Shown piece after piece: positions 15,648-24,848 of a stretch of DNA of 41,154 nucleotides. The stretch is from Planctomycetota bacterium. GTDB taxonomy: Bacteria > Planctomycetota > Planctomycetia > JALXBF01. The translations under genes were made by a program, and so were the position numbers. The stretch lies in the NCBI GenBank assembly GCA_026991575.1, contig JALXBF010000156.1, positions 1 through 41,154 of the forward strand. Direction: 5' to 3'. Under the pieces are notes generated by a model. The model saw nothing but the letters and a program-made list of their open reading frames with translations. It was not told the origin of the DNA and did no database searches. Each line of letters begins with the position of its first letter. Within the stretch, counting starts at the first letter, position 1.

Positions 15648-17248
15648 GCTCCGACGGCCCGGCCGGACAATCCGCTCCCCTTCCCCGCCGCTGGCCGGCC
15701 TGCCTGCTGATGGCCTTGACCGCCACGCTGCTCGCCGGCTGGACGCGCACGGCACCGGGCTATACGTCGGACGAGCCATTCAACGTCCTGTACGGCAAGA
15801 CGTTCGTTGCCGAGTTCGTGCAGAAGCCGTGGTTCGTGTTCGACGCCGGCGACGTGGCTCGTGTCTTTGGTCCGCGCGCCGAACACCCACCGCTGGGACG
15901 ATGGCTGATCGGGTGGACCAACTTCCTGCTCGATCCACAGTGGCGCGACACGACGAGCTTTGACCTGGACAAAGCCCGCTGGGCCCCGGCACTCTGCTAC
16001 GGCCTGCTGACCGCCCTGGTGGCCTGGGCAGCCAGCAGCTCAGGACGGCTCGCGTTGTGGTCGGCCGGCCTGTTGCTTCTGAGTCTTCCGCGATTGTTTG
16101 GACATGCCCACTTTGCCGCCCTGGAGCTGCCCTTGACCCTCTGCTACACCGCCGCCCTGGTGGCGCTGATGGCCGCCGTGCGCAGTCGCCTGGCTTACCG
16201 ATGGGTCGTCCTTGCAGGAGCCGCAGCCGGGCTAGCCATGCTCACCAAGATTCACGGCTTTCTCCTGTTGCCCACGGCCGCAGTTTGCTTCGCACGTTAC
16301 GGGCCCAAACGAGCCGCGCTGTCCACGTCCCTCTACGCGCTCGTGGCCGGCTGCGTCTGGTTCGCCGGCTGGCCATGGCTGTGGTATGCGCCGGTAGCAC
16401 ACACCGTGTCGTTCCTCTCCAGTGGCGTCGCCCGCGCAACGACCTACGTGACCTACCTGGGCACGGTGTATGCCGACCATGAAGTCCCGTGGCATTACCC
16501 GTGGGTGATGCTGGCGGCAAGCATGCCTCTGCCGCATCTGGTCCTAGCCCTTGCCGCTGCGCTCTGGCACGTGTATCGGCTCCGCGCCGATGCAGAGGCA
16601 CTTGTGCCTTTGGCTGGTTCAATTCTGCCTCTGGTCCTGTTCAGCATTCCGGGTGTCCCGGTGTATGATGGCATCCGTCTGTTCTTGATTGTTCTGCCGG
16701 CGGTTGTCTGGCTGATGGTCCGCTGGCTCGCGACCGTTGCTGCCCGGCGGTTTGCAGGTGCCGTCTGTCTGATTGCGGTGGCGTGCGCGGTGGGCTGGTA
16801 CGGCATGGTTCGAGCCGCGCCGTGCTGGCTGAGTTACTACGGTGAGCTGGTGGGAGGGTTGAAGGGGGCCGTGCGACTGGGGCTGGAACCGACCTATTGG
16901 GGGGATGCGGTCACGCCTGGGCTGCTTACACGCTGGAGCGAGCAGGCTGAGCGTGGCGCCACGCTCGAGCTTGTGCCCACCCTGTACGATCGCCATGCAG
17001 AGCTGTACCTGACAGCACGCATGATGGAGCGGGCCCAGCGGGTGGTGCCCCAGGGTGAAGCGGCCGACTACACGCTCGTCTTCCGCAGGTCGGCGTACGT
17101 TCCGGCCCATGTGCTAAGACGAGCCCAGAGTGCACCGGTCGTGGCAGAAGTGGTTGTGGAAGGCGTGTGGTTGAGCCGCATCGTGCGCAATGGGAGCAAG
17201 CGCGATGAGCCAGGAACAGCCGGAACAGCGGCTGACTCATTTCGATGA
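15644..17248 (+). CDS. GT39/PMT_2-like membrane glycosyltransferase
   Basis: A 534-aa multi-pass membrane protein. After the first helix comes an extracytoplasmic loop with [13 protein letters not shown] and then [12 protein letters not shown], matching the acidic and HPPL motifs of the ArnT/PMT-type GT-C superfamily. About ten further hydrophobic helices are visible up to residue 420, then a soluble C-terminal region. It would transfer a sugar from a polyprenyl-phosphate donor outside the membrane; the acceptor is unknown. It overlaps uvrC by four bases (ATGA, 15644-15647), showing translational coupling, and its 3' end overlaps moaC by 44 bases. Confidence 0.75.
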   Translation: MSSDGPAGQSAPLPRRWPACLLMALTATLLAGWTRTAPGYTSDEPFNVLYGKTFVAEFVQKPWFVFDAGDVARVFGPRAEHPPLGRWLIGWTNFLLDPQWRDTTSFDLDKARWAPALCYGLLTALVAWAASSSGRLALWSAGLLLLSLPRLFGHAHFAALELPLTLCYTAALVALMAAVRSRLAYRWVVLAGAAAGLAMLTKIHGFLLLPTAAVCFARYGPKRAALSTSLYALVAGCVWFAGWPWLWYAPVAHTVSFLSSGVARATTYVTYLGTVYADHEVPWHYPWVMLAASMPLPHLVLALAAALWHVYRLRADAEALVPLAGSILPLVLFSIPGVPVYDGIRLFLIVLPAVVWLMVRWLATVAARRFAGAVCLIAVACAVGWYGMVRAAPCWLSYYGELVGGLKGAVRLGLEPTYWGDAVTPGLLTRWSEQAERGATLELVPTLYDRHAELYLTARMMERAQRVVPQGEAADYTLVFRRSAYVPAHVLRRAQSAPVVAEVVVEGVWLSRIVRNGSKRDEPGTAGTAADSFR

Positions 17249-17699
17249 CCAGGGCGGGAGCCGGATGGTTGATGTGAGCGGCAAGCCGGTGACGGTCCGC
17301 ACGGCCCGTGCGCGCGGCACCGTGCGGCTGAAGCCCGAAACGGTCCGATTGATCCGCGACCGGCAGATTACCAAGGGGGATGTCCTCGAGGTTGCCCGAC
17401 TGGCCGGGATCATGGCGGCTAAGCGGACAGGCGAACTGATCCCGCTGTGCCATCCCCTGAGCCTCGACAGCGTCCAGCTGGCACTCGGCTTTGCCGACGA
17501 TCGCACCGTTTTGATCGAGGCGTGTGTGAAGACGTCGGCCCGAACGGGGGTGGAGATGGAAGCCCTGACGGCAGTAGCCATAGCCGGGCTGACTGTCTAC
17601 GACATGTGCAAGGCAGTGGACCGCACGATCGAAATCGGCCCGATTTACCTGGTGGAGAAGACCGGTGGCACGCGAGGCGACTTCCGACGTGACCGTTAG
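17205..17699 (+). CDS. moaC: Cyclic pyranopterin monophosphate synthase (MoaC)
   Basis: A 164-aa enzyme of molybdenum cofactor synthesis that, with MoaA, turns GTP into cyclic pyranopterin monophosphate. The family blocks are all present: [17 protein letters not shown] at the start, [34 protein letters not shown], and the catalytic MCKAVD near the end. Length is typical (about 160 aa). The ATG at 17205 has GGGAG eight bases upstream; an ATG at 17190 is less likely. It is the only Mo-cofactor gene in the window and converges, by a four-base overlap, with the minus-strand 95-aa gene. Confidence 0.93.
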   Translation: MSQEQPEQRLTHFDDQGGSRMVDVSGKPVTVRTARARGTVRLKPETVRLIRDRQITKGDVLEVARLAGIMAAKRTGELIPLCHPLSLDSVQLALGFADDRTVLIEACVKTSARTGVEMEALTAVAIAGLTVYDMCKAVDRTIEIGPIYLVEKTGGTRGDFRRDR

Positions 17700-17983
17700 C
17701 GGCGTGCGCCAGCCCGTCTGAGCATCTCTTGCATGACCTGTTCGAGTTGTTGGAGCCGCTCGCGAGCGTACTTCTCCGAGTCGTACACGCGGCGGATGCT
17801 GTTGGCCACCGTAACGTCAGCTACGTCAATCTCGCCGCCTGCGCGTGGCGTCAACAGCCGCTGCAGCTCGCGTAATCGCGGCACATAGTCGGTCCGGTAA
17901 TGCTCGCCCAGCTCCCTGCAGATCCGCTCACAGTGAGTGAGCAGCTGCCAGAGGGTCATGCGTTGGAGGGCTGGCTCCGGCAC
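17696..17983 (-). CDS. Small helical protein of unknown function, 95 aa
   Basis: I do not recognise this gene. It encodes a mostly helical, charged protein with heptad-like segments in its second half ([30 protein letters not shown]), possibly a short coiled coil. The GTG start at 17983 is preceded by a GGGGG run; the ATG at 17959 is an alternative. The same frame stays open upstream to a TAG at 18101-18103 and reads plausibly ([18 protein letters not shown]), but I see no start codon there. It lies downstream of the NrdD-like gene and converges with moaC. Confidence 0.5.
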   Translation of the reverse strand: MPEPALQRMTLWQLLTHCERICRELGEHYRTDYVPRLRELQRLLTPRAGGEIDVADVTVANSIRRVYDSEKYARERLQQLEQVMQEMLRRAGARR

Positions 17984-18059
17984 GTGGCGTTCCCCCGCAA
18001 GTAAGTCGTCCGCGCCGGCTCGGTACTCATTTGTATTCTCAACGACCTTTCTCCGCCTG

Positions 18060-18414
18060 TCAATGAGGACTCCCGGACAGCCGAGCCGCCAGGCAGGCCG
18101 CTAGTTCCGCTTGCCTTCGGATGTACCACATCGGCCTGCCATCCACGAGCACGCGCCCCGCGCGCGTGGTCGTTTCGATCGCGTGAATCCACGGTCAGCC
18201 TTCCGCAGGTGCTGGCCAATTGGCACGACGGAGGATAGCCTGTGCCGATGAGCTTCGAACTGGACTCCGCCGGGTTGCGGCGTGGGCTGGCCTTCATGCT
18301 CGATAGGCCACACGGCAAGTTCTCCTCACGTCCCCCAGGTGCCGAGAGCCGGCTCACATTCACCCGACGGGACACGTCCGCCGGCAGTTGTCCCCGTTCG
18401 AGGCTCACGGTCAC
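18060..18414 (-). pseudogene. Possible frameshifted small gene after the NrdD-like gene
   Basis: No intact frame fills this stretch, but three frames in turn look protein-like. One begins with GTG overlapping the upstream stop as GTGA (18414). A second begins at a GTG (18313) with GAGGAG about 8 bases upstream and reads WPIEHEGQPTPQPGG until TAG at 18101. A third, open from about 18194 to a TGA at 18060, reads AIETTTRAGRVLVDGRPMWY. GC-rich third positions hold in each. Joining them needs at least one frameshift near 18160-18194. This may be a decayed gene, a base-calling error, or chance; no function is assigned. The flanking bases 17984-18059 show nothing else. Confidence 0.3.
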
Positions 18415-20381
18415 CTGCCCGCGTCGCGCCAGAGCGGCTCCTCGGAACTGACGTGTGGCACGAACTGGATGCGAACCACGGAGCTCGTTTCATACGCCCA
18501 GTTCAGCGCCTCTGAGACTGTCTCCGGCGCCCACGCTCCAGGCCTGGGCAGCGGCACAAGGAGCGTCCCCCCCTTGGCTCTACGGTGCACCTGACCAGTC
18601 CTATAGATCTGCTCGCGCAGCCCCCGACCGATCCCCCAGGACGTCACCCCCGCCAGGCACTCTTCAAGCCGTTCGCCCGTAGCCACCGCGGTCGGCCGAG
18701 CGCGATCAATGCGTACAGGCACCGCGTAGGCGTTGCCCAGTCGCTCCGCCAGTCGACGCAGCGCGTCGACGTAGGCCACGGCAGCAGCCATGCCGGTGGG
18801 GTGGTCCGCAATCCCGTAGCCAGTCAGGCGACGCACCGCGGCGTCTAACCCCACCGGGCACAGCAGCAGAGCAGCTTGCTGGAGCCGCCGCCCGGCGGCC
18901 AGTTCTAGGGGAAGCTGCTCACGGAGCTGCTCACGACGGCGGACCGCGGCCCGGAGCGTCAACTCGCACATCGGTTCGAACCGACCGCGGAGCAATTCCC
19001 CCGGATCACCTTCGGAATCCAGGAGCAGCCGGCACATGTCGAGGTGAACGACCAGCAGGCTCGTGCCGGCGATGCCCGACAGCAGCCCGTCACCGGCCGT
19101 GGACACGTACCGGTCCAGCACGAAGCGCAACCGACCGCCGGTCAGCGCGATGGCCAGAGCCGCGTGAGCGGGACGGTCCAGCCGATCGGGCACCTCCGGA
19201 ACCCAGTGAAAGTCGAACGTTAACCGCGGCAGGTTATGGCACTCGTCCCGGAAGCGGTCCAGGAGGACGGTCGCTGCCGAGCGGACACGCCGCAGGAGCT
19301 GCTGATCGGGCGCGGCGCGGAACAGCGGCCCCGGCGCAACGTGGGGGTGCGCCCGTGGCGGAACGCGCGCGTAGAGGTTGACGATGAGGTCAACGGGTGA
19401 GTGCACCGCCAGCGTCTGCAGCTCGGCCCAAACGGCCTCGGCCAACTCATAGGCCTCGTCCTCCGACGACGTGCACAGCCCGATGGCCACGTCGACCAGG
19501 TCCATGGCGAGCAGCCGGCCGGCGTATGGCCGCAACTCTGCGAGCGCGCGGCCAAGTGCCGGCAGGAATTCTGCCGGCGACGCAGCCTGACGCGTTAGAG
19601 CCGCTGCATCGAACGTCACACCAGCTAACTGGCCAGGCACCCATGGCCCCTCGAGCTGCACGGTGGCTTGTTGGTGGAGCGCGATGACATCTGCCGGAAG
19701 CTCGTGGGCAAGCGATTGCTCGCGCCAGAACGTCTCCGCCACCGCCCACGCCGCCGCCTCTGGCCCACCGCGCTGGCTTCGGTCTCGCGGGGCAACCTTC
19801 AGGTATACCGTGCCAGGTGGTGTGATTCGCGCCGAGAAGTCAAGCCGCCGAAGTTCAACATTGGCAAGTGCACAGATAAGCTCGTCGCTGACCTCGGTCG
19901 CTTCCATTCGCACCAGGGCACGTTCTACCCGGCGGGCCACCAGCGCACAGTCCTCTGCGGACAGCGTCGTCCGCTCCTCCAACAGCCGCCGCAGCCAGCC
20001 TTTGTCCCAGCCTTCGGCCGGCACGTCCGCCGGCTCACCATCCCGATGCCAGCGCACCCGTGCTCGGAACGCGGCACGCCGCCGGGCGAAATCGTCGTAG
20101 GCCTCCGCCAGTTCGTGCTGGCCGGTGTTCTCCAGGGACTTGACCACCCAGTCGGCCAGCTCTTCGGAGTCGACCGTGCCACCGTCGCTGGCCTTGGCTG
20201 CCATGAACAGCACCAGGCTGGTCAGCTCCTCGGCTTCCTCGATCGCCAGTGGCCGGCCTGCATCTTCGGACGCAGCCAGAATGGCGTCGCGGAGGCGGTT
20301 GCGATCACAGGGAGCGAGCGTCTGGTCGCGTTTGCGTACCCAGCGGATCGTTTCGCTGTCGTGCATCGGTTCTGACGTCAT
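18411..20381 (-). CDS. NrdD-like ATP-cone protein lacking the glycyl-radical domain
   Basis: A 656-aa protein. Residues 13-100 are an ATP cone (WVRKRDQTLAPCDRNRLRDA, ending AEAYDDFARRR). The rest follows class III ribonucleotide reductase (NrdD) block by block: ELPADVIALHQQATVQLEG (about 227-245) where NrdD has its HIHDLD segment; LPRLTFDF near 385; LLVVHLDMCRLLL near 445 matching the INLPRL-type strand; VGLDAAVRRLTGYG near 510; and GGTLLVPLP near 605. It ends where NrdD has the zinc-binding CxxC pairs and the glycyl-radical loop, and the MGCR-type thiyl-cysteine site is absent. It is therefore probably not a reductase; a nucleotide-sensing role is inferred. The ATG follows nrdR by 14 bases. 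Confidence 0.65.
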   Translation of the reverse strand: MTSEPMHDSETIRWVRKRDQTLAPCDRNRLRDAILAASEDAGRPLAIEEAEELTSLVLFMAAKASDGGTVDSEELADWVVKSLENTGQHELAEAYDDFARRRAAFRARVRWHRDGEPADVPAEGWDKGWLRRLLEERTTLSAEDCALVARRVERALVRMEATEVSDELICALANVELRRLDFSARITPPGTVYLKVAPRDRSQRGGPEAAAWAVAETFWREQSLAHELPADVIALHQQATVQLEGPWVPGQLAGVTFDAAALTRQAASPAEFLPALGRALAELRPYAGRLLAMDLVDVAIGLCTSSEDEAYELAEAVWAELQTLAVHSPVDLIVNLYARVPPRAHPHVAPGPLFRAAPDQQLLRRVRSAATVLLDRFRDECHNLPRLTFDFHWVPEVPDRLDRPAHAALAIALTGGRLRFVLDRYVSTAGDGLLSGIAGTSLLVVHLDMCRLLLDSEGDPGELLRGRFEPMCELTLRAAVRRREQLREQLPLELAAGRRLQQAALLLCPVGLDAAVRRLTGYGIADHPTGMAAAVAYVDALRRLAERLGNAYAVPVRIDRARPTAVATGERLEECLAGVTSWGIGRGLREQIYRTGQVHRRAKGGTLLVPLPRPGAWAPETVSEALNWAYETSSVVRIQFVPHVSSEEPLWRDAGR

Positions 20382-20395
20382 CGGGCACCTGGGCC

Positions 20396-20887
20396 TCAGC
20401 TCCCCCGTTTGCCCCCAGCGGAACGGCGACGCGAGCGACGGTCCAGGAACGGTTTCAGCTCATCCACGAAGTCGGTCACGTCTTGGAACTCACGGTACAC
20501 CGATGCAAACCGCACGTAAGCGACACTGTCCAGCGCACGCAGACGGTCAATCACCAGCTCACCGATGACCTGCGACGGCACTTCGCGATCAAAACGGCGG
20601 TACACCTCCTGCTCCACCTCGGCCACCAACTGTTCGATCTGCTCGGCACTCACCGGCCGTTTCTCACACGCCTTTTCCAACCCGATTCGGATCTTCTCGC
20701 GATCGAACGCCACGCGGCGGCCGTCCTTCTTGATTACCTTCAACGGCCGACGCTCGATCCGCTCGTAGGTCGTATAGCGCGCGCCGCAGGCAAGGCACTC
20801 GCGGCGCCGCCGGATTGCCGTGCCGTCGTCGGTTGTCTGAGTATCGATCACCCGGTCACGGTTTTCGTGGCAACTGGGGCACTTCAC
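20396..20887 (-). CDS. nrdR: Transcriptional repressor NrdR
   Basis: A 163-aa repressor of ribonucleotide reductase genes that senses ATP/dATP. The N-terminal zinc ribbon is complete (KCPSCHENRD ... RRRECLACGARYTTYER), followed by the ATP cone (VIKKDGRRVAFDREKIRIGLEKACEKRPV) and the family C-terminus DSVAYVRFASVYREFQDV. The start is the GTG at 20887, giving the canonical beginning KCPSC; the open frame further upstream is not NrdR-like. A Lys/Arg-rich tail ends the protein. It sits 29 bases after pncA and 14 bases before the NrdD-like gene. I saw no NrdR box in the window. Confidence 0.95.
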   Translation of the reverse strand: MKCPSCHENRDRVIDTQTTDDGTAIRRRRECLACGARYTTYERIERRPLKVIKKDGRRVAFDREKIRIGLEKACEKRPVSAEQIEQLVAEVEQEVYRRFDREVPSQVIGELVIDRLRALDSVAYVRFASVYREFQDVTDFVDELKPFLDRRSRRRSAGGKRGS

Positions 20888-20916
20888 TGCCGCTCGGGTT
20901 TCCTCGGCAAGGGCTC

Positions 20917-21576
20917 CTAGACCAGGACCACCTCCTCGGCACAGACCAGCTCGATGCCGGCGTCGCGATAGCGCCGGCAACACGCGTCGAATTGACCAGG
21001 GTCCACCGCTCGGGTCAAATCGGCGACGATGCACACACGAAAGCCTTCGGCGCGCGCATCCAGGGCTGACCAGCCCACACAGTAATCGAACGCCAACCCC
21101 CAGACTACAACGCGCTCAACGCCCTTCTCCCGCAGGTAACCCGCAAGGCCTGTAGCGATGCGTTTGCCATCCGGTCCGTAATTCTCGCGGAAAGCGCTGT
21201 AGCTGTCCCGGTCCCGGTGGAATCCTTTCCGCAAGATGAGCACGAAGCGGTCCAGAGGCAACCCGGGATGGATGCGCGCCGTCTCGCTGCCCTGCACCGC
21301 ATGGTCAGGCCAGAGCGTTTGCGGATGACCGTACAGGTCGATCGTCTCGAAGGGTCGCTTGCCCGGATGGCTGCTGGCGAACGAGACGTGGCCCGGCGGA
21401 TGCCAGTCCTGCGTAACCACGGCCTGAACCGGCTCGAGCCGTTCCAGGAACCGCCGGCCCGGTTCGACGATCCTGTCCCCCTCGGGCACCGCAAGCTCCC
21501 CTCCTGGCATGAACGTCAGCTGCGGATCCACCACGAGGATGACCGTATCGTCCGGGTTGACCTCAAACCGTGCCAC
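20917..21576 (-). CDS. pncA: Nicotinamidase (isochorismatase-like, PncA family)
   Basis: A 219-aa amidase that should convert nicotinamide to nicotinate for NAD salvage. The catalytic triad is visible as Asp17 (VVDPQLTF), Lys117 (ILRKGF) and Cys166 (GLAFDYCV). Metal ligands Asp57 and His59 (QDWHPPGH) and His92 (LWPDHAVQG) are also present, which distinguishes it from generic isochorismatases. Length is typical. It is the first gene of the minus-strand group with nrdR and the NrdD-like gene, and is divergent from the amidohydrolase gene across about 160 bases. Confidence 0.92.
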   Translation of the reverse strand: MARFEVNPDDTVILVVDPQLTFMPGGELAVPEGDRIVEPGRRFLERLEPVQAVVTQDWHPPGHVSFASSHPGKRPFETIDLYGHPQTLWPDHAVQGSETARIHPGLPLDRFVLILRKGFHRDRDSYSAFRENYGPDGKRIATGLAGYLREKGVERVVVWGLAFDYCVGWSALDARAEGFRVCIVADLTRAVDPGQFDACCRRYRDAGIELVCAEEVVLV

Positions 21577-21735
21577 GACCGCCCTCCGTTGTCGTCACTC
21601 CGGTACCATATTGTTTCGGCGTGCATGCTTAGCGGCAACGAGACGAGCCCGTTCGCGCAGCCTGCCCTCGGTTGCCACTCGCAAACCGTAACCGGTCTGC
21701 AACACCAAACGACCGCACCAGCCGGAGACGCATCC

Positions 21736-22725
21736 ATGAACCGAGACTGGTCACGCAGGGACTTCTTGCGGGGGGCCGTGGCAGCAACGGCGGCCATGGC
21801 CGCGAGCCGCACTGTTGCTGACGCGGCTGCGCAGGAAACTGGCGCCGCCGACCTGCGGCGCAAGTATCGCATCATCGATGTCCACTGCCACCCGCGGTGG
21901 CTCGGGCACAATGGGCGCAAGATGGTCGAAAACATGGACGCTCTTGGCATCGAGAAGGCCTGGTTGCTCAGCTGGGAAGCGCCGGCACGCGAGATATCAC
22001 CCGGCTACCACGATCGACTCAACCCACTGGCACTCAGGATCCGCTTTGAGGATGTGATCGCGGTTTCTGAGGCCTATCCGGACCGGTTCATCCCGGGCAC
22101 GACCATGGATCCCCAGGAGCCTTACGCGCCCCAGAAGTTGAAGTCGGCAGTTGACATCTTCGGCGTGCGTGTTTTCGGCGAATTCAAACGGCGACTCCGA
22201 TACGACAACCCGGACTGCCTACGCCTGTTCCACTACTGCGGCGAACTCGGGCTGCCGGTCCTGTTCCACCTGGACATCGTGCTGCCACCCGGCACTCTTC
22301 AACAGCGCTGGCAGTGGTGGTATGGCGGCGACATCACGGCAGTGGAAACGGCGTTGAGGATGTGTCCCAACACGGTTTTCATCGGCCATGCCCCCGGCTT
22401 CTGGCGCGAGATCTCTGGCGATGCCGACCAGGAACGGAGCTCGTACCCGGCTGGCAAGCCGATCCAGCCGGGCGGCCGGCTCATCCGGCTGCTGGAGCAG
22501 TACGACAATCTCTACTGCGATATCTCCGCCGGATCGGGCTACACGGCGTTGACACGCGACCTGGAGTTCACCAAGAAGTTCCTGATCGACTTCCAGGACC
22601 GGATTCTCTTCGGTCGCGACGAGTTTTCCAGCCGTCACCTCGACCTGCTGTTTTCGCTCGAGTTGCCTGAGGCCGTGCTCCGGAAGATCCTCGGCGACAA
22701 CGCACGCAAGCTCGTGCCCGCTTAG
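21736..22725 (+). CDS. Tat-exported amidohydrolase (amidohydrolase-2 family)
   Basis: A 329-aa protein with a twin-arginine signal (SRRDFLRGAVAATAAMAA). The mature part is a metal-dependent TIM barrel of the amidohydrolase-2 type: IIDVHCHPRW supplies the first HxH-like ligands, VLFHLDIV and FIGHAPGFW further His residues, and ILFGRDEFSS the late Asp. Relatives are decarboxylases and lactonases; the substrate cannot be told here. GGAG lies nine bases before the ATG at 21736. Longer in-frame starts back to 21217 would run antisense through pncA and are rejected. Confidence 0.83.
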   Translation: MNRDWSRRDFLRGAVAATAAMAASRTVADAAAQETGAADLRRKYRIIDVHCHPRWLGHNGRKMVENMDALGIEKAWLLSWEAPAREISPGYHDRLNPLALRIRFEDVIAVSEAYPDRFIPGTTMDPQEPYAPQKLKSAVDIFGVRVFGEFKRRLRYDNPDCLRLFHYCGELGLPVLFHLDIVLPPGTLQQRWQWWYGGDITAVETALRMCPNTVFIGHAPGFWREISGDADQERSSYPAGKPIQPGGRLIRLLEQYDNLYCDISAGSGYTALTRDLEFTKKFLIDFQDRILFGRDEFSSRHLDLLFSLELPEAVLRKILGDNARKLVPA

Positions 22726-23468
22726 GCGGTGACGGCGAGCGAGCTAAGGCGGCTATCCCGCGCCGCAGCCACGCCCACGGCCAATCGTTCGGAGGGTCGG
22801 TGAAGACGGACTAGCGCGGAGGCTTGAGCAGCTCGAAGCCCGCTAGCGGAACAACCGTGGCGTCGGTTCGGCCGTGCTGGGCCCGCGCAGACCGGCATCG
22901 CTGGCCATAATGCTGGCCCGAGCACGACAGCGAACAACCGAGCAGTGTGGCCATCGTCCGTCTGGTTGGTCGGGAAGATTCCGAACTGCCTGGCAGCGGC
23001 GCCATCTCGCGGCCAATTCGTTCCTCGAAACAGCTTCCCTACCTGGATTCGCGGGACGACCTGCCGATGCCGCTGCCAGACTGCATCGTCCGATCGGCCA
23101 TCCGCTTCTAGGCCGCTCAGGCGTATACGCAGTTTCCGGTGCCGGGCGATCTAGGCCGATCGACGTCGGTCCTGCCACCTGGCCAGACGGAAGCCGGTCG
23201 ATTTGCACCTTCGCCGTACGGCCTGTGGCACGCGGGCCGGCTGCATCCGGCGTCGCTGTCGCACGCGGCCGTTGAGCAGCTGGTGCTGACGCGCGCGAGA
23301 CGACCGCTGCCTAGCGGAATCGGCCGTGCCCTGCGTGGCTGCAACGCCATGCTCCCTGCGACAGGGCAAGCGACCCCGGGTCGTAGCAAGCCGTTCCGCG
23401 TTGTCGCAGTGGCCGGCAGCAAGCTGCCCTCGCACACGTCTGTGCGGCTCTCCAGGACGGTCCCGGTG
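22726..23468. other. Gene-poor region with a possible decayed plus-strand frame
   Basis: About 740 bases without a convincing gene, between convergent amidohydrolase and argH. One plus-strand frame is open from 22911 to 23531 except for a single TAG at 23109-23111, has strongly GC-rich third positions, and reads partly protein-like (GREDSELPGSGAISRPIRS before the stop). It could be the remains of a gene or chance in GC-rich DNA. The last 60 bases overlap argH. I see no repeat, terminator or RNA. Confidence 0.35.
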
Positions 23469-24848
23469 TCAGACACCGAGACGGCTGCTCCAGCGCTTCA
23501 GTTGTTCGCGTACGAGCTCAGGATTGGTTGAGCCTACGCTGCGGAACGCTTGGACGGCTTTCTCCGGGCCGAGAATCCCGAGCACGTCCTCGTCGAACGC
23601 CGGGCAGATGCTGCGCAACTCGGTCAGCGTCAATTCCGGAAGTCGCTTGTTGTGGTCCTCGCAGTACCGCACCAACCGCCCCACGAGTTCGTGAGCTGTT
23701 CTCATCGGCACCCCCTTACCGATAAGGTACTCCATCAAGGTCGTCGCCTCGAGGAACCCCTCCTGGACGGCCTGACGGATGCGAGCTTCGTCGAGTTCGG
23801 CGGCAGCGACAATCGGCGCGGCCAACTGGAGCGTGTCCATCACCGTCCGGGTCGCCTCAAACACGGGCGGTTTGTCCTCCTGTAGGTCTCGGTTGTACGT
23901 CAGTGGCAGCCCTTTGAGCACGGTAGCAACGGTGACCAGTGCGCCGAGCACCTTGCCTGTCCGCCCGCGGGTCAGTTCGAGGACGTCGGGGTTTTTTTTC
24001 TGGGGCATAATCGACGAACCGGTGCAGAACCGGTCAGGTAGTGTCAGGAACCCCCATGTCGCTGAGTTCCAGATCACCCATTCCTCGGCCCATCCGCTCA
24101 AGTGCAGCGCGACGGTCGTCAGACAGGCCAGGTACTCGATGCAGAAGTCTCTGGCGCTGACCGCATCGAGCGAATTTGCCATAAGTGTGTCGAAGCCCAG
24201 CTTCTGGCGGACGAGCTCACGGTCGATCGGCAGAGAGGTGCCCGCCATGGCAGCTGCTCCCAGGGGCAGCTCGTTCACCCGGCGTCTGCAGTCGCGCAGC
24301 CGATCGCGGTCGCGTTGGAACTTCTCCACGTAAGCCAGGCAGTAGTGCGGGAACAGCACCGGCTGTGCTGGCTGCAGATGGGTATAGCCAGGGATCACCA
24401 CCTGCTGGTAGCGGCGGGCCAGCTGCAGCCACGCGCGCTGCAGTTCGGCGAGCAGGGAGTCCAGTCGGTCGATCGCCTCGCGGATCCAGAGCCGAAAGTC
24501 GGTTACCACCTGATCGTTGCGGCTTCGTGCGGTATGGAGCTTTCGGCCCACGTCGCCGAGCCGCTCGATCAAGGCGGCCTCGATGTTCATGTGAATGTCC
24601 TCACGGGCTGGGTCGAGTGGGAATGTGCCCTGGCGCAGCTCGTCGCGTATCCGTTCCAGTTCGGTCACGAGCAGGGTAGCTTCCTCGCCGCTGATCAGGC
24701 CGACCGCTGCCAGCATCTCGGCGTGCGCGATCGACGCGGTGATGTCCTGCTCGAACATCGCCACGTCCACGTCGAGCGAGCAGCCGAAGGCTTCCACCCG
24801 CCGGTCCAGATCCTCACGGAAGCGGCCGCTCCACGCTTTCTTGCTCAT
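23469..24848 (-). CDS. argH: Argininosuccinate lyase
   Basis: A 459-aa enzyme of the fumarase/aspartase superfamily that splits argininosuccinate into arginine and fumarate, the last step of arginine synthesis. The signature GSSIMPQKKNPD is intact with its catalytic Ser on the mobile loop, as are the N-terminal KKAWSGRFRE, the middle TARSRNDQVVTDFRLW and GYTHLQPAQPV. Length is typical (about 460 aa). I chose the ATG at 24848, preceded by GAGGA and giving MSKKAWSGRF; the longer frame to 24902 is not conserved. It diverges from carB over 194 bases, so the two arginine genes may share control. Confidence 0.97.
   Translation of the reverse strand: MSKKAWSGRFREDLDRRVEAFGCSLDVDVAMFEQDITASIAHAEMLAAVGLISGEEATLLVTELERIRDELRQGTFPLDPAREDIHMNIEAALIERLGDVGRKLHTARSRNDQVVTDFRLWIREAIDRLDSLLAELQRAWLQLARRYQQVVIPGYTHLQPAQPVLFPHYCLAYVEKFQRDRDRLRDCRRRVNELPLGAAAMAGTSLPIDRELVRQKLGFDTLMANSLDAVSARDFCIEYLACLTTVALHLSGWAEEWVIWNSATWGFLTLPDRFCTGSSIMPQKKNPDVLELTRGRTGKVLGALVTVATVLKGLPLTYNRDLQEDKPPVFEATRTVMDTLQLAAPIVAAAELDEARIRQAVQEGFLEATTLMEYLIGKGVPMRTAHELVGRLVRYCEDHNKRLPELTLTELRSICPAFDEDVLGILGPEKAVQAFRSVGSTNPELVREQLKRWSSRLGV

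Noticed and set aside
23190-23240. GRFAPSPYG segment like the class I tRNA synthetase or GluQ start
   Set aside because: The following residues do not continue the synthetase fold, and the frame overlaps argH; a chance match is more likely.
23994-24001. Run of eight Ts that looks like a terminator or slippage site
   Set aside because: It encodes the Lys-Lys-Asn codons of the conserved PQKKNPD motif in argH, and there is no hairpin before it.
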